This document shows, piece by piece, positions 22,513-32,205 of a stretch of DNA of 64,000 nt; within the stretch, counting starts at the first letter, position 1; the number at the start of each line of letters is the position of its first letter. The DNA lies in the NCBI RefSeq assembly GCF_003589595.1, contig NW_020653200.1:455440-519439 (forward strand), in the 5' to 3' direction. Source of the stretch: Hyposmocoma kahamanoa. Taxonomy: Eukaryota > Arthropoda > Insecta > Lepidoptera > Cosmopterigidae. The translations under genes were made by a program, and so were the position numbers. The notes beneath the pieces were generated by a model. The model was not told the origin of the DNA. It saw only the letters and a program-made list of their open reading frames with translations, and did no database searches.

Positions 22513-23360
22513 TTTATAATACCAAGTGACAGGACGTGTGCCTGATGGTAAGTTGCAGTGCCACTCAGAGCTTTAAATTGCAAAGATCTGAGGTACACTG
22601 CCACTGTACTTATCACCCTGAGACATAAGTTGAAAAGTCCCATGTGCTTGTAATTTTTTCACCAGCACCCTTCAACACCGGAACGCAGCAAGGCCCACAT
22701 TACCGCTTGGCGGCAGAAATAGGTAAGGTGGCAGTACAGCAGGAACCCAACTGCTTCTAAACACGTAAGCACGTGATACGATAGGTTCAGAGCAAAGCAA
22801 GGTTCATAATGTAGCTGTACTTGGCAGACACGAACTAAATACCGTCTCAAAAGCTATTAAACTCACCAGAGACATTACGTGGCGACTAAAAGCTGTGTTT
22901 CAGTGGTACACCGGAATTAAGTTCTAAACTGAGGAGTAGAGTATATTTGAGGATATCATGTAGGTTATAATATACACATACTTAACCACACACGGGAAAT
23001 ACAATTCCGAATTCCGTATAAGTGTTCAAACAATCAACAGACCGAGTATTTTTGCCATTGACTTACAAATAAATGGACGACGGGTCTAATACAAAAACCA
23101 CGAAAAAAATGTCCCAAGTCAACCTATTCGAAATTTAAATTGTAATGTCATCGCAGTATCGAGCTGTCCGTAGAACAAATGAAGACTAAAGCGGAGTGTC
23201 GCGCTCTGTATATGATTTTAGCGCCTTACAAGTGCGGACACTTTTTAGCGCGGACCCGACGTCCATATAATTGTAAGTCAATGATTTTTGCTAAGAACAA
23301 GTATGCAATGGAATCCGTTCTGGTGGTACAATCCAGAGCATTTGATATAAAACCATTTGA
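22513..23360 (-). repeat. Right arm of the inverted duplication, with R3 and a MITE
   Basis: It is the reverse complement of 18575-19440. R3 occupies 22513-22740. The remaining homologous part is interrupted at 23056-23283 by a CATTGAC-family MITE that is absent from the other arm. Confidence 0.75.
23056..23283 (+). mobile_element. CATTGAC-family MITE, complete, 8-bp TSD
   Basis: This 228-bp element has imperfect inverted ends of about 31 bp (CATTGACTTACAAATAAATG against CATTGACTTACAATTATATG). The flanks are perfect 8-bp duplications, ATTTTTGC at 23048-23055 and 23284-23291. The other arm of the inverted duplication has a single, empty site (18889-18896). An 8-bp duplication fits the P or hAT superfamily. 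No transposase is encoded. Confidence 0.92.
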
Positions 23361-23624
23361 AAAAAATATGGAATAGAACTCAAATTTCTTTCGAATCTCG
23401 AAAAATCAAACTATTTTAAAGACTGGTTAAAGAAAACGGTGGAACATGTGTTAAAAGGCTACTTTGAAATAGTTTGCGGAAAGTAATTTTATACGAATTA
23501 ATCGACCTTGGCTACGTTTAGTCGCAGACTTTCGCTTTGGCGAAGCCATAGTAGGTGCCGTACTAGCAGCGTTACCGAGTCTTAAAACAGCTACTTAAAA
23601 ATTGATGCACCGCTTCTATTCAGT

Positions 23625-23990
23625 TTCCAATTTGGGGACGCAATAGATTTCCATTTACAACAAGACAATCTTGTCATGCTTCCTTTTCTTCTTCTGTAAA
23701 CGTCTAGTTACTTCTTTTACTTCCAACAATCCTTCAGCTGGTGCCGGCGACTTCGTCTGCGCATAATCAGTACTTCGAATAGCTTAGAAGATGTGACAAA
23801 AAGTAGCCTATGACCTTCTCCTAGGTCCCATCATCAAAATTCATTCAGCGGTTTAGGCGTGAAAACGTGTCAGACAGAGTTACTTTCGCGTTTATAATTT
23901 CAGTTTGGAAGTTTGAATTTACGACAAGACAATCTTCTCTTACTTCCTTTTCTTCTTCTGTAAACCTCTAGAGGTACTTGCTTCATTTAC
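23625..23990 (+). repeat. Lepidopteran-type dispersed repeat between 70-bp direct repeats
   Basis: The middle part (about 23740-23905) contains AAAAAGTAGCCTATG, TTCATTCAGCGGTTTAGGCG and CAGAGTTACTTTCGCGTTTA, words very common in moth and butterfly genomes. It is flanked by similar segments at 23648-23725 and 23915-23990 (ACAAGACAATCTT, CTTCCTTTTCTTCTTCTGTA). Confidence 0.7.
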
Positions 23991-25237
23991 TTATAAGTTA
24001 TACATTTTTGGTCTAACCTAAATTTAGTTATGTAGCGAGATAGCGATTTAGAAGTAACAATGAATCATAATTTCCAAGTGTTATTTATTTAAGTCACAAC
24101 GACCCTGAAACCATTGCAATTCCAATCTCAGCTATAAATTGGAATAGGTACAACATAGGTTAGTCGTAGTTTCCTATTTGTTCCAAAATAAATCTGTTGA
24201 CATTTATAACCGTCTGACCAGGTGGTACAAACGGCAGGTTCCCCAAAGCAAGCAAGAAATCTAACTTAGAAAAGTCACGTTAAAATATTATTTTTCGTGT
24301 TGGCATCGAGTTTGTTTTTCTTTATCGAGTAAGTATGTTTAGAACTGGAAATTTTAAATCTGCCTTTTATCGTTCTATCGTACCTTAATTCACATCATAA
24401 TTGATTTCTATACTAAAGTTCTTGACACTATTTTGACTTCTCTTGACTGGATTTTTGATAATCTGCAATGATAACTTTATTTCAAAGGGGTTAAATCCAT
24501 GTTAATTCTGATAATGTGCCCAGTAGGTACAATTTCGTTTTTGTACGTACTTGACACTAATTAAACAGTTCCTGAGGATTGACATTAATTTTATGCAGAA
24601 ATGAGAACGGAGTGAATTCCGAATCCCCGTGGACATACATATACAAGAGTCACGTGAATATGTGACAAAACCTTACAGATTGGATACACCGCTCGAGCCG
24701 CTGAATAAGGATTATACAGCGATGACACTAATCTAGTCGTGTTTTGTGACAACGGTGCTAACATCAGCAGATTTATTTTTGAGTGCTGTTGTGTCGGATT
24801 CCATTGAGTTTAGCTGTAGTGTTTATTATACGTAATATGGATGAACAAATAATAGTTTTACTTTCTCTTTGCTCATAAGTTTTTGTTTAATATTCTAAGA
24901 CGACTGCCTTTGGTGAATTGACGTTCGGCTTTACGAATAGTCTTTTTAGTTGAGCTGCAATAAATGCGCTCAATTAAAAATGAGCTCAAATTTGTAGGCT
25001 CAGGAGGCTCTAGGATATTACATTAAATGTTTTTGCAACCTAACCATCTCGTCAGCCGTGTCCTTCTTATCGTATCCGATGCCTCCATTATTTATTTTAG
25101 GACTATAGACTCTATGTTGCCACCTTGACTGCGCTAGCCGTGGTCGCGTCGTAGAGGTCTCGTCAACCAAGTGTCTTTATTGATAGTGTAGTGGTCTATG
25201 TTGTAGACATATAGTTAACGTGGAGTAAAATTATTTG
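23991..25237. other. No gene seen
   Basis: Nothing recognisable on either strand. Confidence 0.4.
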
Positions 25238-25500
25238 AAAGAAAGAAAGAAAGAAAAATAGTTTATTTGGTAACCATAATACAAATAGAACGTAAAAACA
25301 AAAATTAAAATAACCTTATTATAAAATTTACTTAAAATAACACAGTATTATATTTAAGATGGTACCAAAAAGGTCTCCACTCAGCTTATTTGTAACGAGA
25401 CGTAGGGAAACATCTCGTTACGCTGATTTTCAGTGAAGCCACAATTTACAGTTAAATAAAAATAAAGTGGCTTCGACCATGTAAAAAGAAAAATAGAGAA
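25238..25500 (-). repeat. Possible LINE 3' UTR with (GAAA)n tail
   Basis: On the minus strand the segment ends with CCAAATAAACTATTTTTCTT and a (TTTC)n run, as many LINE copies do. A short stem is present at 25391-25420 (GTAACGAGA / TCTCGTTAC). No ORF part is visible, so the call is weak. Confidence 0.35.
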
Positions 25501-25784
25501 TTTCATTTAAATATGAAAATTCAATTTAAAAAAGGAGAAACTACGAGTACGTGTAGAGTCTGTGTGAGCGTGTATTGTGTGATCACTGTGTTGCCATGTA
25601 TGTGTGGTTGTGATATTAGTGTCAGTAGTGGAATGTCACAATCGCACCGCACGACTGCCTGTGCGGTTGGACACCTGGCTAGATAATAAAAATTTCTTAA
25701 AAGACAATTTGAAGGATGCAACAGATTTGGTCTATGTGTTTTTGTTTCAACTTCTGAATTAAGTCGTAGACTTGTTATCGAAAA

Positions 25785-25875
25785 ATTTACTTCTTCCTTA
25801 CCTAATTCTGCCGCCAAGCTGTTGCCGCAGGACAGAAATACTCTACTGCGTTCCGGTTTTAAAGAGTAAGAGTGT
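25785..25875 (+). repeat. R3 repeat fragment
   Basis: CTTACCTAATTCTGCCGCCA, then CTACTGCGTTCCGGTTTTAA, match the central part of R3. Confidence 0.65.
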
Positions 25876-26387
25876 TGGGCTTGAGTGGGGCTGAAATTAT
25901 TTAGACATATAAAATTCCAAATTCCATATAATTGGCACACACAAAAAAAATAAAACCTACAGGTGAAAAGTCTTACATATAAATACTAACTTAAAACACT
26001 TACTATATCTAGGGTCACAAAGTGTGACGAGGATTCTGAGCTCAGTGTATTAATATAATTTGCTCAGCATTGATTTTCAGCCAGAACCTTCCTGGCAGCA
26101 CCTATGGTTTCACGTTGGTGCAACAGATCATTTATGAAATAAAATTAGCACAGACTATTAGTAAGTTAATCTATATATGGAGCGCGAAAGGAGAAAAGAA
26201 ACAAAAAAAATGATAATAACTTAGTTACATAATAAAAAACACACATATATCTTACTTACATATTCCACATATATCTTCCCTGGCCAGCAGGTTAAGCTTC
26301 GCTGCATACGCAGTCCGCAGAATACGTGAGCTTACCGATGTTTGTACTGCTAGACTAGTTTACTTTAGTTACTTCCATAGTATAATG

Positions 26388-26787
26388 NNNNNNNNNNNNN
26401 NNNNNNNNNNNNNNNNNNNNNNNNNNNNNNNNNNNNNNNNNNNNNNNNNNNNNNNNNNNNNNNNNNNNNNNNNNNNNNNNNNNNNNNNNNNNNNNNNNNN
26501 NNNNNNNNNNNNNNNNNNNNNNNNNNNNNNNNNNNNNNNNNNNNNNNNNNNNNNNNNNNNNNNNNNNNNNNNNNNNNNNNNNNNNNNNNNNNNNNNNNNN
26601 NNNNNNNNNNNNNNNNNNNNNNNNNNNNNNNNNNNNNNNNNNNNNNNNNNNNNNNNNNNNNNNNNNNNNNNNNNNNNNNNNNNNNNNNNNNNNNNNNNNN
26701 NNNNNNNNNNNNNNNNNNNNNNNNNNNNNNNNNNNNNNNNNNNNNNNNNNNNNNNNNNNNNNNNNNNNNNNNNNNNNNNNNNNNNNN
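26388..26787. other. Assembly gap of 400 N
   Basis: An unresolved run of exactly 400 N, probably a default or estimated gap size. It is followed at once by a LINE tail (TATGGAATAAATAATCTTTG), so the missing part may be a LINE copy. Confidence 0.99.
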
Positions 26788-26832
26788 ATTTATTTTACCT
26801 ATGGAATAAATAATCTTTGACTTTGACTTTGA
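26788..26832 (+). repeat. LINE 3' tail, (CTTTGA)n type
   Basis: CCTATGGAATAAATAATCTT and TGACTTTGACTTTGA match the reverse complement of the start of 30957-31160, a LINE 3' end with a short tandem tail. Confidence 0.7.
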
Positions 26833-28434
26833 AACGATAGGGATTGTCAATTTCAATACAGAAAATAACATTTCCTTAAATGTGAAAAGAGGAATAAAAT
26901 GTAAAATGGAACTTATTCATACTAAAGTCTACTAGATTTTATGTTTCTGAGTAATTATACATGTAGCAGTTGGCCGCTGACAGCCTTGTCTATGCCACGG
27001 CTCTGCCAAGTGGAGGGAAAGTACCTTAAATACCGATACCGATAGACAATTTTACTTAAAAAATACGTCATTTTGATTTTGCAAACAATTCCAACTGCAT
27101 TCAAAGATATTTTTAAATAATCGCCTGTCGAACCCGCCAAATGTGAAAACATTTGGCGGGTTCGAAAAGCACCTGTAATTTTACTATGCTGATCGAGAGC
27201 CTCAATCGTAACGTTTGTGTTCTAATCTATAACATAGCATCTTAAATAAAAGGAAGACCACGAAATTTAACATTTAATTTGAAATTTTGTTCAGGAAAAT
27301 AAATAGCACAATGTTCTACATTTTTAATTCGGCGTTGCAATAAATTAAGTTCGTGTTCTGCATTGAATTATAACAAAAACATTTGGCATTGACCCTTTGG
27401 CTTCACAACTTTCGTGATCATATCTTTATGTGCTGTTCAACTTCGAGATCATAATAGAAGATTCGAGATTTACTTGAGCAATGGCGAACTAGGCGCATTT
27501 ATTTTCCTCTCTCTGGAGCTTGCAGCGATAATATACACGGCGTGATTGAGACATTAATGTCGAAAGAAATAAATCCCTACATTGTGACGTTCACTAATAG
27601 ACATTCGTGAAAAATCAGGGCTCATTGAAAACCAGCGCCACAGTCAATTATGGCTGTGGCATAAGTTGAATGAAGTTCTTTTGCGTATTGCCACAACCGC
27701 ACAAATGACAGTACAAAATTTGAAGGCGTTATTTTTTGTTTTTTGCTTTTTGTGTGTTTTGTCCGATTTTACGTTGTTTTGGTTTTGTTTTTTGTATTTT
27801 TTATTTTGTTTATTAATACTTTTTATTTTTTTTGCTTGTCTAAGTTTTATCAATATTTTTTTTATCTTTGTGTTGTGACGTTGCAATAAGTGTCTATTCT
27901 ATTCTCATTTTATTCTAAAAATGTCTCGCGAAAAGTACTTGAAACTAATTCAATACAATTCAAAATAGCGTACAATGACACGCTAGCTGGAATTTAAAAT
28001 GCACTGTCATTCAAAATATTATACAGACGATCGTAATCTCATAAAAATATTGTTAAACGTGTGATAAAATCAAACCGACTATAAAATAAAAAATAAAATG
28101 AGAGAAATTATTGTACGTACGTACTTATCATCACGCCTGTTTTCCACCGGGGTAGGTAGAGACCATGGACCTCCACCTACTACGCTCCTGACAAACCTCC
28201 TTCGCCTCCTCCACTCCCATCCGTCTCTTCATACACGCTTGTTTATTCTTAATATTTTTAACCCGGCCTTTTTTAAGGACACCCTATTACATGTTAAAAA
28301 CCATTTGCTTACATGTGAAATAAAACTATTTTTGCAGATCTAAAAACGCATATGTTTATTTTTAAGACACAAAAAAAACACGTACCGAGCTTTGTACAGG
28401 TCACATAGTCATGACTACACGCCAGTCCATAACA
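26833..28434. other. Non-coding, with one perfect hairpin and a T-rich tract
   Basis: A perfect 17-bp stem with loop GAAA lies at 27128-27165. The tract 27729-27870 is strongly T-rich on the plus strand and gives spurious Phe/Leu-rich and Lys/Asn-rich ORFs on the two strands. No gene is recognised. Confidence 0.5.
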
Positions 28435-28435
28435 C

Positions 28436-28590
28436 TCAGAGCCTTAAATTTCAAAGATCCGAGGGGCACTGCCACTGCACCCGTCACCCTGAGACGTAAG
28501 TTGACAAGTTTCACGTGCCTGTAATTTCACCGGCACCCTTCAAGACCGGAACACAGTAGTGCTGACACTACAATGCTTGGCGGCAGAAAT
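28436..28590 (-). repeat. R3 repeat, partial
   Basis: It carries the R3 blocks GAGGGGCACTGCCACTGCAC, CACCCTGAGACGTAAG and TTGGCGGCAGAAATAG in reverse orientation. Confidence 0.8.
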
Positions 28591-28675
28591 AGATAATTTA
28601 TAAGTCATCAAAACACCCTATTCTGTAGTACAGTTACAAAAAGAACAATGCCCAAGTTCCATAACTATTTTAAAT

Positions 28676-28892
28676 AGCAATAGAACTCCTTGTGAAAGAG
28701 TTTGTCCAGGGAAGTACTGCCACCATACCTATTTCTGCCCTCAAGCAGTAAGTTCTCAACTTGTGTTTCAGGGTGTCGGGCGCAATAACAGTGCACCTCA
28801 GAGCTTTGTGAGCACTGCTCAAGCTGCAAGCTCTGAGTAGCACTGCAACTGTTAGGGACTGGCACACGACTTGTTCGTTCCATCACTTAGTA
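28676..28892 (+). repeat. R3 repeat abutting the mariner
   Basis: Plus-oriented R3 from AATAGAACTCCTTGTGAAAG to TTCCATCACTTAGTA, internally rearranged (the order of the CACTGC blocks is disturbed). The mariner starts right at its 3' end. Confidence 0.75.
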
Positions 28893-29066
28893 CATAGGGC
28901 GCACTATAAGTTTCCGGAACTGGCCACTTACATAAACAATATTTGAAAAGTAATTATAACATTTGAAAATGGAACTCTTTGGCTGTAGAATATAGTTTGT
29001 TTCATCTGACTGTCACTTGTTTTGTACATTGTGGCGTCATTTTAGAAATTGGTTATTTACATCAGC

Positions 29067-30295
29067 ATGGACTTAACTCGTGACAATTTTCGTAGTATGA
29101 TTTTCTACGTACGACTTTAAGGGTCGTATTCCAGAACTCTACTCAATGCTCAAGTCAGGATTGCACTGGAAACACAAGCATTGGAAATACGACCCTAATG
29201 GCAGGGACTTGAATATGATTTCGAGTGCTTTAAACTATACTCAAATCCAGACTTTGAGTTTGAGTTTTGAGTGAGCTTCGCTCGGGTTCGAACTGCTTTT
29301 GGCGTCATCGCCAAAAGCAGTTCGAACCGCCAAAAGCAGTTCGAGCTCCATGCAAGACGACTATTTATAGAACTGATTTGCAGAATTCAAATGCGCTCTT
29401 GTGAATCTCAGTGACGAATTTCGTGATGGTCGCCGATCCACTGCTGTGAACAACAAAAACATTGATGCTGTGCGCCGTATGATCAAAACAGACGGGCATG
29501 TGACATACCATGAGATTCGAGTATCTTGAGGCATAGGCATGAGTCAAATATAATCAATACTCATAAACATTTAGGTGTAAAAAAGCTGTGCTCTCAGTGG
29601 ATCCCACACAATTTGACTGAGGCTCAAAAAACGGATCGCGTCACTTGGTACAATGCCATGCATACCAGATTCAACGAAGGGGCGTCAAATTTGGTGTGAG
29701 ACGTAGTAACAGGTGACGAAATGTGGATTTATAGTTACGATCCCAAAACAAAGCAGTAATCGAGCGTAGCCGAGCGTCTTTCGAGATGAGCCGAAATCAA
29801 CCAAAGTGGCGCGCATGCAAAGTGCCTCTAAGCGGATGATTGCTTCTTTTTTTTAATAAAACTGGACACGTGGCTACTGTTGCTTTGGAGAATCGTTGTA
29901 CCGTGAATAGTGATTGGTATACGATCATTTGTTTGCAGGAAGTTATTAACAAATTCCGTAAAAATAACCGTAAACGCCGCATCGTCTTGCACCACGACAA
30001 TGCCAGTACTCACACGGCCAGACAAACAAATGAATTTTTTGAGGTGAACAACGTTGACCTTATGAGCCATCTCGGGTACAGTCCCGACCTGGCACCTTGT
30101 GACTTTTATTTATTTCCAAAAATTAAGCACCAGTTGCGCAGTCAACGATTTTCATCACCTGAAGAGGCTGTCGAAGAGTATGAAAAATATGTTTCAGGGA
30201 TTGTCACACAGGAGTGGCATGAACGTTTTCAAAATTGGTTCATTCGTATGAAAAACTGCATTAACGCTAACGGAGAATATTTTGAGAAACAATAG
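29067..30295 (+). pseudogene. Mariner transposase, D,D34D type, inactivated
   Basis: The frame starts MDLTRDNFRSMIFY at 29067, the usual mariner N-terminus. It is interrupted by about 230 bp of foreign, hairpin-rich sequence and resumes at about 29353. Later pieces are LSDEFRDGR, NIDAVRRMIKTDG, then VTGDEMWIYSYDPKTKQ with the first catalytic Asp. An open frame from about 29840 has LHHDNASTHTA (second Asp) and YSPDLAPCDFYLFPKIKHQL (third Asp), with 34 residues between the last two. It ends INANGEYFEKQ. Stops and frameshifts occur at 29110-29350, 29528 and 29756, so it is not functional. In the family this enzyme cuts and pastes the element at TA. Confidence 0.92.
29287..29345 (+). repeat. Perfect hairpin plus third copy of one arm
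   Basis: The arm at 29287-29304 and its complement at 29309-29326 form an 18-bp perfect stem with loop TCAT. A further copy of the right arm follows at 29328-29345. It lies in the insertion inside the mariner. Confidence 0.9.
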
Positions 30296-30559
30296 ATTCA
30301 TTTCTGACCATTTATAGTATTTGTTTCTTATTCATTCCGGAAACTTATAGTGCGCGTCACATATTATAAAAAAAACACTTTCTTTACAATTACAAGAGGT
30401 ATGAGGTAACAGAATGCAAGCACAGACATTAGTACCCTTTGCAAACAGATTAGGGTGCACTGTAAATAGAACTTTGCATGTACCATGGTCTGTTCTAGGC
30501 GGGCGCCTTTATTGACTAAAGGACTGAACTTAGGCTGCAAAACAAACATTACAAGGAAT

Positions 30560-31197
30560 AGCCGATCATGGTATTTACTAACACGAGGAAGCGTAATTAA
30601 TCTAGGTACGTAACAGCAAACGTTGTGACCGCAAATAGAGCCAGGATTTTACGATAATTGAAGAGCCGTGTCGTAGGTACTCCGTAATGAATGATAGTTA
30701 GCAATGTAGGTGCTTATTTATTTATTTTTTTATAATATCAAATGGCGGGACGAACAAGTCGGGAGCCTTTAAATCGCAAAGACTTGAGGGGCACTGCCAC
30801 TGCACCCATCACCCTGAGGCATAAGTTAACAAGTCACATGTGCCTGTAATTTCACCAGGACTTTTACCCTTCAAAACCGGAACACAGTAATGCTGGCATT
30901 ACTGCTTGGCGGCAGACATAAGTAGGGTAGCAGTACTTCCCTGGACTGAACTCTAAGTCAAAGTCAAAGATTATTTATTCCATAGGTAAAATAAATTTAC
31001 ACTTGAAAACGTCAAATTTAAGCTACTGCTTGTTCACTACGCTGACCTCTCTGAGAAGAACGAGCAAGAAACTCTAGGGATTGCTCTTTTCAAATAAACT
31101 TACATGCTATGGAATACACTTTGAATCAAATTTGTGTGGATTCTGGAGCCGTTAGCGTATTTGTGTGGACGCTTTCACAAGGAGCTCTACTGCTTGT
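30560..31197 (-). repeat. Composite repeat copy 1, R3 split by a LINE tail
   Basis: The segment 30560-30712 is nearly identical to 34692-34843. It is followed by a minus-oriented R3 (30730-30952), a LINE 3' end (30957-31160: AAGTCAAAGATTATTTATTC, CACTTGAAAACGTCAAATTT), and then the rest of R3 (CGCTTTCACAAGGAGCTCTA, to 31197). Confidence 0.8.
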
Positions 31198-31383
31198 CGA
31201 GACTTGAATTATGGACACAGTTTCAACAACCTATATTAGTATTTTGAATACAGGTCTTAGTTACATTGGTCTTGCTTTTGACGAGGAGATCCGGGATCGA
31301 TTTTCGGTAGGACCAATTTAGCAAACAAGTTTTAATAATGTTCTCGGCAATGCACCAGAGTTAATTTCAATGCTGTTTAAGGG

Positions 31384-31758
31384 CGCGATCCCATTATGTT
31401 GCAACGTTTTATTTATCGTTGAACGACTGTCGTGTCTAGCTGTTCCCATTAGATCGTGACGACAATTTGTCGGTTCACGGCAACCGCCTTGTCGTTTCAT
31501 GACATGTCGTGACATGAATTGTTTGAAGCTGCGATTATCTGTCGTCACATTCTTATCGTTACGTTTTATTTATTGTCTGACGGCTGTCCTTCTGGCACTT
31601 CCCATCGTCACGACAGTCTGTCGTCGCAACGTCAAAAAAGTCGTGAACGACAGTTAATCGCGTAGTTCTATATGGGAACAACTTCTTTTAAATATACAAG
31701 ACACTACATTTTGAAACTGCACGCCTATCTGTCGTAACGATATAATGGGAGCATATCA
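31384..31758. repeat. Possible inverted-repeat element rich in GTCGTGAC words
   Basis: GATCCCATTATGTTGCAACG near 31387 and CGTAACGATATAATGGGAGC near 31735 are roughly inverted. The interior repeats GTCGTGAC, TGTCGT and ACGACAG in both orientations. This suggests a MITE or foldback element, but the ends are imperfect and no target duplication is seen. Confidence 0.4.
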
Positions 31759-32022
31759 GGGATGCTAGTCTCACTAGACGTGAGTGCATTGCTCCAATAC
31801 AGAACATGCAGCATTTTCTGTTGCCCCTTGTGCCCTAATACCTATCTGTACGAAAGAAGATCACTACGCAGATAGCGCAGTCAAGAAAGCAACATACTAT
31901 TCAAAGTAAAAAAAATAAAATATAGTCATCAAATAAAAAAACATCGATACGGTAAGAAGAAGAGGTCTCGTGAAAGTTCATTATGCTATTTACAATTTAG
32001 TTCCACAAATTTACACAACTTA

Positions 32023-32205
32023 CTGCCTCCGTGGCGGAACGGTTACCCTGCCGGACTGCCACGCCGAGGTCCCGGGTTCGATTCCCGGGCCGGGAGAAAT
32101 GTTTGTATGCCCTACATTTGTTTCTCTCGTGTGTCCATGTGTGTGTCCATGGCACCCGCGACACAGGGTTTCCCTAGTGCGGGGCTATGTTGAATGTGTG
32201 CGTTA
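32023..32205 (+). mobile_element. tRNA-derived SINE, family B, full copy
   Basis: The head CTGCCTCCGTGGCGGAACGG (A box) and GGTTCGATTCCCGGGCCGGG (B box) are well kept. The body is shortened between TTTCTCTCGTG and TGTCCATGTG. It ends TTTCCCTAGTGCGGGGCTAT. Confidence 0.88.

Larger units (their letters stand above)
28893..30361 (+). mobile_element. Mariner element, decayed, with both terminal repeats
   Basis: The ends GGCGCACTATAAGTTTCCGG (28898-28917) and its complement (30336-30355) bound the element. TA dinucleotides flank it (28891-28892, 30362-30363). It is about 1.47 kb, a little longer than usual for mariner because of an internal insertion near 29119-29350. The transposase is annotated separately. 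Confidence 0.9.

Noticed and set aside
23056..23283. CATTGAC MITE as Tc1/mariner or piggyBac derivative
   Set aside because: The duplications are 8 bp in all three complete copies, not TA or TTAA.
26365..26871. ORFs across the 400-N gap
   Set aside because: They exist only because N codons contain no stops.
27644..27886. Phe/Leu-rich and Lys/Asn-rich ORFs on opposite strands
   Set aside because: They are a consequence of a T-rich tract. Such a hydrophobic string is not a credible membrane protein here.
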